From Sphingomonas sp. (GTDB lineage Bacteria > Pseudomonadota > Alphaproteobacteria > Sphingomonadales > Sphingomonadaceae), in NCBI RefSeq assembly GCF_019635455.1, contig NZ_JAHBZJ010000005.1, forward strand, positions 143,149 to 207,148: 64,000 nt of DNA. The letters run 5' to 3'. Under the pieces are notes generated by a model, which saw only the letters and a list, made by a program, of their open reading frames with translations, was not told the origin of the DNA and searched no databases. Positions within the stretch are counted from its first letter, which is position 1; each line of letters begins with the position of its first letter. Below, one piece after another: positions 55,401-64,000 of this stretch. The translations under genes and the position numbers were made by a program.

Positions 55401-57380
55401 ATGACCGCTTCCGCGCCCTTGTCCGCCACATCGCCTGGCCGGGACCGCCCGCTGTTCCTGCTTTCATTCCGTCAGCGCGACGAACTTGCGGCGCTGGCGG
55501 GGAAGGGCGGCTGGCGCGTGGTCGCGGCGCGCCGGGCGGACGGCGCGGAGCGACGCCTGATCGCCAGCGGCGCCGCGGTGGCGGTGGTTGATGCGCGCGG
55601 CGCCGTCGAGGAGGGGCTGGCGGCGGTGCGCGCGCTGGCCGGGCCGACGGGCGCGGCCGGGGGGGCGCTGCTGGCGCTCGTCTCGCGCGGCGATGCGGCG
55701 CGGCTGGGCGAATTCCACGATGCCGGTGCGACTCATTTTCTGGCCAGCCCGATGCGCGAGGTCGAGTTCGTGCAGGCGCTGCGCTTTGCCGAGCGCCATG
55801 CCCGTCGCGTTGGCGGAGAGGCGCCCGCAACCGCCGGCGGCGCCGACCCGCTTGGCTGGCGCTACGATCCCGCGCGCGATTCGATACAGGTGACGCCGGC
55901 GCTCGCCGCCTTGCTGGGCCTGTCGGAACAGGCATCGGTCCGGGCGATGCTCCGCCGTGTCGATGCGTCGGACCGGGGGGCATTGCGCTCGGCGATCGCG
56001 CGGCTGCGATCGGGGTTGTCGGCCACCGCCTTTGCGCATGAGCTGCGCGGAGCGGGCCGGGTGGTCGAACACCTTCAGATCGACGGACGCACCGGGCGCG
56101 TGCATGCGCTGATCGAACGGCTGGGCCAGATCGATGCGGGGGCGGCGGTCCGCGAGGCGCTGGGTGCGACGCGCGATGCGGCGGGCGCGCGCCGCTGGAT
56201 CGCGCGACGGCTGGAGGACGGGCGCGCGGTCGGGCTGGTGCTGGCGACGCTCACCCGTTTCGATCTGGTCAATACCGCCTATGGCCGGGTCACCGGTGAC
56301 GAAGTGCTGCGCGCGGCGGCCGCGCGCCTGGCCGATGTGGCGCGCGGGGCGTTCGGGCGTCGGGCGATCACCGCGCGGCTTGGCGCTGCCGAGTTCCTGC
56401 TGGCGGTCGATGATGCCGATCCTGACATGCTGGCCGATGCGGCGCGGCAGGTCGAGGCAGCGTTCGCGCGCCCGTTCGTCGCCGGCGATTCGATCACGCC
56501 GCTTGGCGCGCGCGTCGCCTTTGCCACGTCGCAGGCCGGGGACGATGCGGCGGCGGTGCTGGCGCGGGCGGGCGAGGCGCTGGCGGGCGGGAGTGGAGCG
56601 GGGGCGGATGCCCCGATCGACGCGCTCGCGCTCGATCTGCGCCGCGCGCTGGAGGCTGGCGAGATCGGCCTGCTGTTCCAGCCCCAGGTCAGCATCGCCA
56701 CCGGCCAGATCGTCGGCGTGGAGGCGCTTGCCCGGTGGAGCCATGCATCGCTGGGCGAGATCGGCGCGGAAACGCTGTTCGCCGCGGCCGCACGCGCCGG
56801 GATCGAGACGGCGCTTTCGGAACATGTCCAGCGGCTGGCGCTGACCGCTGCCCGGGGCTGGCCCCCGGCGCTGGCCGCGCTGCGGCTCGCGATCAACGTC
56901 ACGGCGGCGGACGTCGCCCGGGCGGGGTTTGTCGATCTGTTGCTGGACTGGATCGACGCGAGCGGCTTTCCGCGCGCGCGCCTGACGGTCGAGATCACCG
57001 AGGGCGGCCTGATCGCCGATCTGGGCGAGGCGGCGCGGCTGCTCGGCGAATTGCGCACCGCCGGCTGTCGGGTGGCGATCGACGATTTCGGGACGGGCTA
57101 TTCCAGCCTCGCCTATCTGAAGGCACTGCCGCTCGATTATCTGAAGATCGACCGCAAGCTGACGCAAGACATCGCCGGCTCGCCCCGCGACCGGGTGGTG
57201 GTGCGCGGGGTGATTGACATGGCACGCTCGCTCGGCCTCACGGTGGTTGCCGAGGGGGTGGAAACGCCCGAACAGCTTGAACTGCTGGCCAAGGAGGGGT
57301 GCCAATTCTATCAGGGCTATCTGTGCGCCGCGCCGCTGAGCGTCGCGGATCTGGCGGCGCTGGTGGAGACTGGTCGATGA
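55401..57380 (+). CDS. EAL phosphodiesterase with degenerate GGDEF and pseudo-receiver
   Basis: A 659-residue soluble protein. Residues 15-135 look like a receiver domain without the usual phospho-Asp signature (VSRGDAARLGEFHDAGATHFLASP). Residues 150-245 are PAS-like. The GGDEF domain (250-410) has GAAEF at 328-332 in place of GGDEF, so it should not make c-di-GMP. The EAL domain (420-655) keeps EAL (441-443), EITEGGLI, DDFGTGYSSLAYL and AEGVETPEQL and is probably an active phosphodiesterase. The start ATG at 55401 is chosen; any extension would run into moaA on the other strand. Confidence 0.9.
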   Translation: MTASAPLSATSPGRDRPLFLLSFRQRDELAALAGKGGWRVVAARRADGAERRLIASGAAVAVVDARGAVEEGLAAVRALAGPTGAAGGALLALVSRGDAARLGEFHDAGATHFLASPMREVEFVQALRFAERHARRVGGEAPATAGGADPLGWRYDPARDSIQVTPALAALLGLSEQASVRAMLRRVDASDRGALRSAIARLRSGLSATAFAHELRGAGRVVEHLQIDGRTGRVHALIERLGQIDAGAAVREALGATRDAAGARRWIARRLEDGRAVGLVLATLTRFDLVNTAYGRVTGDEVLRAAAARLADVARGAFGRRAITARLGAAEFLLAVDDADPDMLADAARQVEAAFARPFVAGDSITPLGARVAFATSQAGDDAAAVLARAGEALAGGSGAGADAPIDALALDLRRALEAGEIGLLFQPQVSIATGQIVGVEALARWSHASLGEIGAETLFAAAARAGIETALSEHVQRLALTAARGWPPALAALRLAINVTAADVARAGFVDLLLDWIDASGFPRARLTVEITEGGLIADLGEAARLLGELRTAGCRVAIDDFGTGYSSLAYLKALPLDYLKIDRKLTQDIAGSPRDRVVVRGVIDMARSLGLTVVAEGVETPEQLELLAKEGCQFYQGYLCAAPLSVADLAALVETGR

Positions 57381-57829
57381 TCCGATTCCTGCTCGCGCTG
57401 CTGCTCGTGTTTCCCGGTGTCGCGCTGGCACGTGAGGACGGGGGAGCGCGGGCGCGGATCGAGGCGGCGATGGCCGCGAGCGCCGCCGGGTGGGACCGTG
57501 GCGATCTGAACGCGTTTCTGGCGGTCTATGCCGATGATCCATCGACCAGCTTCACCGGCACGAAGGGGATCGAGCGCGGGCTTGGCCCGATCCGCGCGCG
57601 CTATGCGGAGCGGTATCGCGAGCAGTTCGGTCCAGATCCCCGGCCAAACCGAACGCGGCTGAGCTTTTCGTTTGAGGATTTCCGGATGATCGGGGCCGAT
57701 CATGCGCATGTGATCGCGCGCTGGACGCTCACGCCCGTCGCCGGCGGCCCGGCGATGACGGGCATGACTTCCCTGCTGTTTCACCGCGAAGCGGGCGGGT
57801 GGAAGATCGTCGCGGATCACAGCAGCTGA
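57377..57829 (+). CDS. Exported SnoaL/DUF4440-like protein
   Basis: A 150-residue protein with a signal peptide (IRFLLALLLVFPGVALA). The rest has the NTF2-like layout: ARIEAAMAASAAGWDRGDLNAFLAVYADD, then the conserved FRMIGADHAHVIARWTL and SLLFHREAGGWKIVADH, which end DUF4440/SgcJ proteins. The start overlaps the EAL gene stop. Ligand unknown. Confidence 0.82.
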   Translation: MIRFLLALLLVFPGVALAREDGGARARIEAAMAASAAGWDRGDLNAFLAVYADDPSTSFTGTKGIERGLGPIRARYAERYREQFGPDPRPNRTRLSFSFEDFRMIGADHAHVIARWTLTPVAGGPAMTGMTSLLFHREAGGWKIVADHSS

Positions 57830-58260
57830 TGAACGATCCCCGCGACCTTTCCGGCGTCTGGTACGGTCGCTATTTCGCGACCTCATGGGGCGTCGAGGAG
57901 AACAGCTTCATCGCGCATCTTGAGGATGAGGGCGGCGCGTTCGTCGGCACGATCACCGAACCGGATACCACCGGCGCCGCCGATATCCGCCGCGCCTTTA
58001 TCGACGGGTCGCGCAGCGGCGCGTCGCTGCGCTTCACCAAGCAATATGATCCCGCCGGGCCGCTGGCCCATGCGGTTGCCTATAGCGGGACCGTCACCGA
58101 CGACGGGACCGAGGTGACCGGCGAATGGCGGTTTTCCGGCTATCATGGCAGCTTCGTCATGTGTCGCGAGATATTCAGCTATGACGAGCTGGAGGAGCGC
58201 GCCGAGACCGAACTGGATGCGCCGATCGCGGTCGATGCCGACGATCGCCGGCTGCGCTGA
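57829..58260 (+). CDS. Conserved protein of unknown function
   Basis: A 143-residue soluble protein overlapping the previous stop. It opens NDPRDLSGVWYGRYFATSWG, contains FIAHLEDEGGAFVGTITEPD and VTGEWRFSGYHGSFVM, and ends acidic (ELEERAETELDAPIAVD). The pattern suggests a small beta-barrel. I recognise no named family. Confidence 0.7.
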   Translation: MNDPRDLSGVWYGRYFATSWGVEENSFIAHLEDEGGAFVGTITEPDTTGAADIRRAFIDGSRSGASLRFTKQYDPAGPLAHAVAYSGTVTDDGTEVTGEWRFSGYHGSFVMCREIFSYDELEERAETELDAPIAVDADDRRLR

Positions 58261-58286
58261 CGCCTATTCGCCGAAGGAGACCCCGA

Positions 58287-58787
58287 ATGACCCACCAGCG
58301 CGGCCTGGCCGCGATGCTGACGCTGCTGTTCGTCGCGATTCCCGCGTCCGCCCAGGAAAGCGCGCCCGACCGCTCGCAGGATGTCGCGTGGCACAACCGC
58401 CAGATGCTCGCGCTGGCGCAGCGCCATGGCGGCGCCGGCTGGCACGTCACCGCCAGTGGCCTGCGCTGGCGCCTGATCGCGGGCAATGGCGCCGGCGAAC
58501 ATCCCGGTCCGGCCGATCGCGTCACGGTCCACTATACCGGCACCTTCACCGACGGGGTCGAGTTCGACAGTTCGGTCCGGCGCGGCACGCCCGCCACCTT
58601 TCCCCTGAACCGCGTCATCCGCGGTTGGACCGAGGGGGTTCAGCTGATGGGTGTCGGCGACAAGGCCGAATTCGCGATTCCCATGGACCTGGCTTACGGC
58701 CCCGGCGGGCGTGGGCCGATCCCGGGCGGCGCGACGCTGTTGTTCACGGTCGAACTGCTGGGGATCGAGCGGGCGGCGGCGGAGTAG
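58287..58787 (+). CDS. Exported FKBP-type peptidyl-prolyl isomerase
   Basis: A 166-residue protein with a signal peptide (GLAAMLTLLFVAIPASA) and one FKBP domain: DRVTVHYTGTFTDGVEFDSSVRRG, VIRGWTEGVQLMGVGDKAEF and the AYGPGGRGPIPGGATLLFTVELL end. The active-site aromatic and Asp positions look conserved. It is a periplasmic folding helper. Confidence 0.92.
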   Translation: MTHQRGLAAMLTLLFVAIPASAQESAPDRSQDVAWHNRQMLALAQRHGGAGWHVTASGLRWRLIAGNGAGEHPGPADRVTVHYTGTFTDGVEFDSSVRRGTPATFPLNRVIRGWTEGVQLMGVGDKAEFAIPMDLAYGPGGRGPIPGGATLLFTVELLGIERAAAE

Positions 58788-58885
58788 GGCTTCGCCGGCG
58801 CGAGGTCGAAAAAACGCGCGCGCCGATTGAACCGGACAATCGCGCTCGCCCACCTTATCCTCGAAAACCGAAAGGGGGGTGGGCG

Positions 58886-59452
58886 ATGGCGCGGGAGGCG
58901 TCCCGATTGCTGGACGAGTATCTGGTGGTCTCGGCGCAGGCCGGCGACCGCCGCGCCTTTGCGCAGCTCGTCGCGCGCTGGCACAAACGGCTGATCGTGC
59001 ATGCGTGGCGCCTGACCGGCGACCCGGACAGCGCGCGCGACGCGGCCCAGACCGGCTGGAGCGAGATCGTCCGCGGTCTCGCTCGACTGAACGACGCGCG
59101 CGCCTTTCCCGCCTGGGCCTATCGCATTGTCTCGCGCGTCTGCGCGAAGCAGGCGCGGCGTGAACGCGGGCGGCGCCTGCTGGCCGAGGCGATCGGGGCC
59201 GAGCCTGCGCCCGAACCGATCGGCCCCGATGCGGGCGTGGAGCACGACCGGCTTCGCGCCGCGATCCGCGCGCTGCCGCCCGATCAGCGCGCCGCGATCG
59301 CGCTCTATCATTTCGAGGAATTGAGCGTCGCCGAAGTCGCGGTCGCGCTCGACGTGTCGGCGGGCACGGTCAAGACCCGCCTGATGCACGCCCGGCGTAA
59401 ACTCCGCGCCGCGCTGGAAGGAGAAGAGACATGCGGGATATCGACGCGCTGA
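58886..59452 (+). CDS. ECF-type RNA polymerase sigma factor
   Basis: A 188-residue sigma factor. Region 2 runs from about DRRAFAQLVARWHKRLIVHA (helix pair) to DARAFPAWAYRIVSRVCAKQARR. Region 4 has LPPDQRAAIALYHFEELSVAEVAVALDVSAGTVKTRLMHARRKL with the helix-turn-helix. AAAGGGGGG precedes the ATG. It overlaps the membrane protein downstream by 22 bases, the usual place for a regulator of the sigma factor. Confidence 0.9.
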   Translation: MAREASRLLDEYLVVSAQAGDRRAFAQLVARWHKRLIVHAWRLTGDPDSARDAAQTGWSEIVRGLARLNDARAFPAWAYRIVSRVCAKQARRERGRRLLAEAIGAEPAPEPIGPDAGVEHDRLRAAIRALPPDQRAAIALYHFEELSVAEVAVALDVSAGTVKTRLMHARRKLRAALEGEETCGISTR

Positions 59453-59796
59453 TCGGCGACGCACTGGATCAGGAGGAGCGCGACCTGCTCGCCCGGATCG
59501 GCGACGAACCGGGTTTCGTGCGACAGGCGTTCGGCCTGTTCGGCGGCCCGACCGGCTGGGCCAATATCGTACTGGCGGTCGCGCAATTGGTGATGTTCGT
59601 CGGTGGCATTTGGGCGGCGTGGCACTTCTTCGAGGCCGCCGATCCGCTGACGGCGCTGCGCTGGGGCCTGCCTGCCGCGACGCTGCTGATCATGGCGATG
59701 GTGACGAAGATGGTGTTCCTGCCGGTCATGTACACGCAACAGGTGATGCGCGAGCTCAAGCGGTTCGAAGTGCTGATGGCGTCGCGGAAGGCGTAG
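59431..59796 (+). CDS. DUF6768-like membrane protein, candidate anti-sigma partner
   Basis: A 121-residue protein. The acidic N-terminus (RDIDALIGDALDQEERDLLA) is followed by two membrane helices (about 44-66 and 75-97) and a charged C-terminus (QVMRELKRFEVLMASRKA). This is the layout of DUF6768 proteins coded next to sigma factors. Its short soluble part differs from a standard zinc anti-sigma domain. It overlaps the sigma gene by 22 bases; an anti-sigma role is inferred. Confidence 0.75.
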   Translation: MRDIDALIGDALDQEERDLLARIGDEPGFVRQAFGLFGGPTGWANIVLAVAQLVMFVGGIWAAWHFFEAADPLTALRWGLPAATLLIMAMVTKMVFLPVMYTQQVMRELKRFEVLMASRKA

Positions 59797-59844
59797 ACGT
59801 CACTCCGGCACAGGGACCGGGGCGCCGGACGGGAAGGTGCGCCT

Positions 59845-60555
59845 TCAGCCCAGCGTTTCGAACGCCCCGGTCTCGAAATCCGCCTCGATCATTGCGACGA
59901 TCTTTTCCGCGACCGTCTCGGGCGGCTTCACGCTCTCCGGCGCCTCGCCGGGATAGGCGCGCGCACGCATTCTGGTCCGTGTCGCGCCGGGGTTCAGCAA
60001 CGCGACGCGTACGCGGGTGAGGTTCTTCACCTCGTCGCCATAGCTCAGCAACAGATTCTCGAACGCCGCCTTGCTGGCGCCATAGAGGCCCCAATAGGCG
60101 CGCGGGCTGCGCCCGACGGTGGAGGTAAGGCCGATGACGCGCCCCGCATCCGCCTTGCGCAGCAGCGGATCGAACGCGCCGATCAGCGCCGCCTGTGCGC
60201 TGACATTGAGCGCCAGGACCTTGGCGACCTCCTTGGCGTCGAACGCCGATACCGCCGCCAGCGTGCCGAGCGCCGCGGCATTCAGCACCAGGATGTCGAG
60301 CCTGCCCCAGCGTTCTGCGACAGCAGCGGCAAGGCGGGGAATCGCGTCGGTTTCGATGAGGTCCATCGGCGCGATCGTTGCGGATCCGCCGGCGGCGTGG
60401 ATCGCCTCTTCCACCTCCTCAAGCCCGCCCGGCGTGCGCGCGGTCAGCACCACATGCGCGCCGGCGCGGCCCAGCGCGATCGCGGTCGCCGCGCCGATCC
60501 CGCGGCTTGCGCCGGTGACGAGCGCGATCCGCCCGGAAAACTGCGTGTCGCTCAT
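59845..60555 (-). CDS. SDR family oxidoreductase
   Basis: A 236-residue classical short-chain dehydrogenase. NAD(P) motif LVTGASRGIGAATAIAL, NAA in LVLNAAALGT, catalytic Ser/Tyr/Lys in LTSTVGRSPRAYWGLYGASKAAFEN. Family members act on acyl or steroid alcohols; the substrate is open. The start lies 8 bases from the purF stop. Confidence 0.88.
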   Translation of the reverse strand: MSDTQFSGRIALVTGASRGIGAATAIALGRAGAHVVLTARTPGGLEEVEEAIHAAGGSATIAPMDLIETDAIPRLAAAVAERWGRLDILVLNAAALGTLAAVSAFDAKEVAKVLALNVSAQAALIGAFDPLLRKADAGRVIGLTSTVGRSPRAYWGLYGASKAAFENLLLSYGDEVKNLTRVRVALLNPGATRTRMRARAYPGEAPESVKPPETVAEKIVAMIEADFETGAFETLG

Positions 60556-60563
60556 GTGAAGTC

Positions 60564-62030
60564 TCAGGCCGGTTCGTCGAGCAGGGCAAGCTGGCTGGCC
60601 GCCTGCTCGTCATGGTCGGTCAATTGGGTGGGATAGTCGCCGGTGAAGCAGGCGTCGCAATATCGGGGCAGCACATCGGCGCGCCGCGCCTCGCCCAGCG
60701 CCCGATACAGGCCGTCGATGCTGACAAAGGCGAGGCTGTCGGCCTGAATGAAGCTGGCCATGCCGGCGACATCCATCTTCGCCGCCAGCAGTTTCGACCG
60801 TTCGGGCGTATCGACGCCATAGAAGCAGCTGTGCGTGGTCGGCGGGCTGGCGATGCGCATATGGACCTCTGCCGCGCCAGCCTCGCGCATCATCTCGACG
60901 ATCTTCAGGCTGGTCGTGCCGCGCACGATCGAATCGTCGATCAGCACGATCCGCTTGCCCTGGATCAGCGCGCGATTGGCATTGTGCTTCAGCTTGACGC
61001 CCAGATGGCGAACCTTGTCCCCCGGCTGGATGAAGGTGCGCCCGACATAGTGCGATCGGATGATGCCCAGTTCGAACGGGATGCCCGATTGCTGCGCATA
61101 GCCGATGGCGGCCGGAACCCCCGAATCGGGGACCGGGACGACCAGATCGGCCTCGACCGGCGCTTCATCGGCGAGTTCGGCGCCGATCGCCTTGCGCACG
61201 GTATAGACCGAGCGGTCCTGGGCGATCGAATCGGGGCGGCTGAAATAGACCCATTCAAAGATGCAGGGGCGCGGCGCGATCGCGGTGAACGGGCGCAGCG
61301 AGCGCATCTCCCCGTCGCTGACGATGACCAGCTCGCCCGGCTCGACATCGCGGACATAGTCGGCGCCGACCACGTCGAGCGCGACCGTTTCGGAGGCGAA
61401 GATATAGGCATCGCCCAGCTTGCCCATCACCAGCGGGCGGATACCCAGCGGATCGCGACAGGCGATCATCCCCTCCGCCGTCATGCAGATCAGCGAATAG
61501 GCGCCCTCGACCTGTTTGAGCGCATCGATGAATCGATCGAGCAGGTCGCGATAGCCGCTGGTCGCGACAAGGTGGATGATCGTTTCGGTATCGGACGTGG
61601 ACTGAAAGATCGATCCGCGCCGGATCAGCTCGCGGCGCAGGTGCATCGCGTTCGAGATATTGCCGTTATGCGCCACCGCGAACCCGCCGCTCGCCAGTTC
61701 GGCGTAGAGCGGCTGGACGTTGCGGAGCGCGGTTTCGCCGGTCGTCGAATAGCGGACATGGCCGCACGCGACGCTGCCCGGCAGGCCACGGATGATGTCG
61801 TCGCGATCGAAATTGCCCGCCACATGCCCCATCGCGCGATGGGTGTGAAAGGCGGTGCCGTCCCAGCTGGTGATGCCGGCGGCTTCCTGCCCCCGGTGCT
61901 GGAGCGCGTGGAGGCCGAGCGCCACCAGCGCGGCGGCGCCATCCGCGCCGGCGACGCCGAAAACGCCGCATTCCTCGCGCAGCTTGTCGCCGTTCCGGTC
62001 GGGATGTTCAAAAGGATGTGTGGTCAGCAT
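60564..62030 (-). CDS. purF: Amidophosphoribosyltransferase
   Basis: First committed step of purine synthesis: glutamine plus PRPP to phosphoribosylamine. 488 residues with a short propeptide so that the nucleophile is C21 (EECGVFGVAG). Glutaminase blocks LHALQHRGQEAAGI and HNGNISNAMHL, and the PRPP motif VLIDDSIVRGTTS. The ATG at 62030 gives the usual short propeptide; a start 39 bases upstream is possible. Confidence 0.96.
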   Translation of the reverse strand: MLTTHPFEHPDRNGDKLREECGVFGVAGADGAAALVALGLHALQHRGQEAAGITSWDGTAFHTHRAMGHVAGNFDRDDIIRGLPGSVACGHVRYSTTGETALRNVQPLYAELASGGFAVAHNGNISNAMHLRRELIRRGSIFQSTSDTETIIHLVATSGYRDLLDRFIDALKQVEGAYSLICMTAEGMIACRDPLGIRPLVMGKLGDAYIFASETVALDVVGADYVRDVEPGELVIVSDGEMRSLRPFTAIAPRPCIFEWVYFSRPDSIAQDRSVYTVRKAIGAELADEAPVEADLVVPVPDSGVPAAIGYAQQSGIPFELGIIRSHYVGRTFIQPGDKVRHLGVKLKHNANRALIQGKRIVLIDDSIVRGTTSLKIVEMMREAGAAEVHMRIASPPTTHSCFYGVDTPERSKLLAAKMDVAGMASFIQADSLAFVSIDGLYRALGEARRADVLPRYCDACFTGDYPTQLTDHDEQAASQLALLDEPA

Positions 62031-62171
62031 CGGCCCTGTCGTGGGGAGTCGTGGTCGATCCGCGGGCATATAGGCGCTCGATCCGCACTTGTCGCCCCTT
62101 TGTCACATCCGCGCGCGGACCCGTTCGCCGGCCGTCGCGTTGATCGGGTATCAATCGCAAGGAGACGGACG

Positions 62172-62420
62172 ATGGCCAGCGAACACGGTCCCCAGATCAA
62201 GAATGACGAAATGTACGAAATGCTGCGCGATGCCGGTGCGTCGAAGGAAAAGGCGGCGCGGATCGCCAACGCCCAGGATAACGGCACGCTCAACCATGAC
62301 AGCCGGCATCTCGAAGACCGCACGGTCAAGGAGCTGTATGACGAAGCGCAGGAGATCGGCATCGAGGGGCGGTCGGACATGACCAAGCAGGAATTGATCG
62401 ACGCGATCCGCGACCGTTGA
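62172..62420 (+). CDS. Rho N-terminal-domain small protein
   Basis: An 82-residue protein beginning ASEHGPQIKNDEMYEMLRDAG. The C-terminal half (RTVKELYDEAQEIGIEGRSD then MTKQELIDAIRD) matches the Rho_N RNA-binding helix-extended-loop-helix motif. The first half is an acidic helical region. Such proteins occur in many proteobacteria without an assigned role. AAGGAGA lies before the ATG. Confidence 0.82.
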   Translation: MASEHGPQIKNDEMYEMLRDAGASKEKAARIANAQDNGTLNHDSRHLEDRTVKELYDEAQEIGIEGRSDMTKQELIDAIRDR

Positions 62421-62493
62421 CGCCGTACGGCCGAGGATTTCCGGTAGCGAAGGGGAGGGCGCCCTAACTCCCACGCTGTTCGTGACAATCGAT

Positions 62494-64000
<1,507 letters not shown>

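Overview
The window is about 64 kb of GC-rich, densely packed bacterial chromosome. Gene families and codon use point to an alphaproteobacterium of the order Sphingomonadales (Sphingomonas-like). Signs are the 14-gene nuo cluster with lineage-style insertions, a DUF1467 membrane protein behind RNase J, a SWIB-domain protein, a CC0125/CC1285-type lipoprotein, Flp-type pilins, a large TonB-dependent receptor and GATCC/CCGGGG-rich extragenic palindromes. The genus is inferred from protein families; I saw no rRNA.

Layout. 1-18071: a complete NADH:quinone oxidoreductase operon nuoABCDEFGHIJKLMN, all on the + strand. Six non-nuo genes sit inside it: two tiny membrane proteins (after nuoD and nuoE), three tandem secreted paralogues between nuoF and nuoG, and one small exported protein between nuoH and nuoI. 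Palindromic repeat elements lie at four gene junctions (nuoC/D, E/F, G/H, J/K). The operon runs on into birA, coaX, rnj and a DUF1467 gene (to 21632). 21620-24555 (- strand): an overlapping set of GNAT, TonB-C-like, cytosolic-carboxypeptidase-like M14 and DUF4136 lipoprotein genes. 24717-28792: rpmJ, HAD phosphatase, pyk, DUF1244 and an exported amidohydrolase. 28804-31255 (- strand): methyltransferase, aroB, aroK. 31336-35168: a small membrane protein, a large secreted protein, xerD and accA. 35212-35948 (- strand): three Flp pilin genes. 36011-39718: mutT, an NDUFAF5/BioC-like methyltransferase, comF-like, grxC, nitrilase, DUF1178 and tRNA-Arg(CCT). 39814-43272: a heptamer tandem repeat, SWIB, DUF2945 and a TonB-dependent receptor. 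43494-45215: folE, a FolM-like reductase and folB. 45227-49088: a TonB-C-like protein, a small exported protein and secA. 49291-53476: a lipoprotein, a broken IS5-type transposase, an AT-richer GGDEF-EAL gene and tRNA-Asn(GTT). 53545-59796: nadK, moaA, an EAL protein with a degenerate GGDEF motif, two small genes, an FKBP isomerase and an ECF sigma factor with a DUF6768 partner. 59845-64000: SDR, purF, a Rho-N-domain protein and the 5' part of katG.

How it fits together. Most of the window is core metabolism: respiration (nuo plus a candidate complex I assembly methyltransferase), cofactors (biotin ligation, CoA, NADP, pteridine/folate, molybdenum cofactor), shikimate, glycolysis, fatty acid and purine synthesis. 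Accessory signals concentrate at 31-45 kb and 49.3-53.5 kb.

Best candidate for something undescribed: the three secreted proteins at 5887-7867. They contain six copies of a cysteine-paired module of about 65 residues and are translationally coupled to complex I genes.
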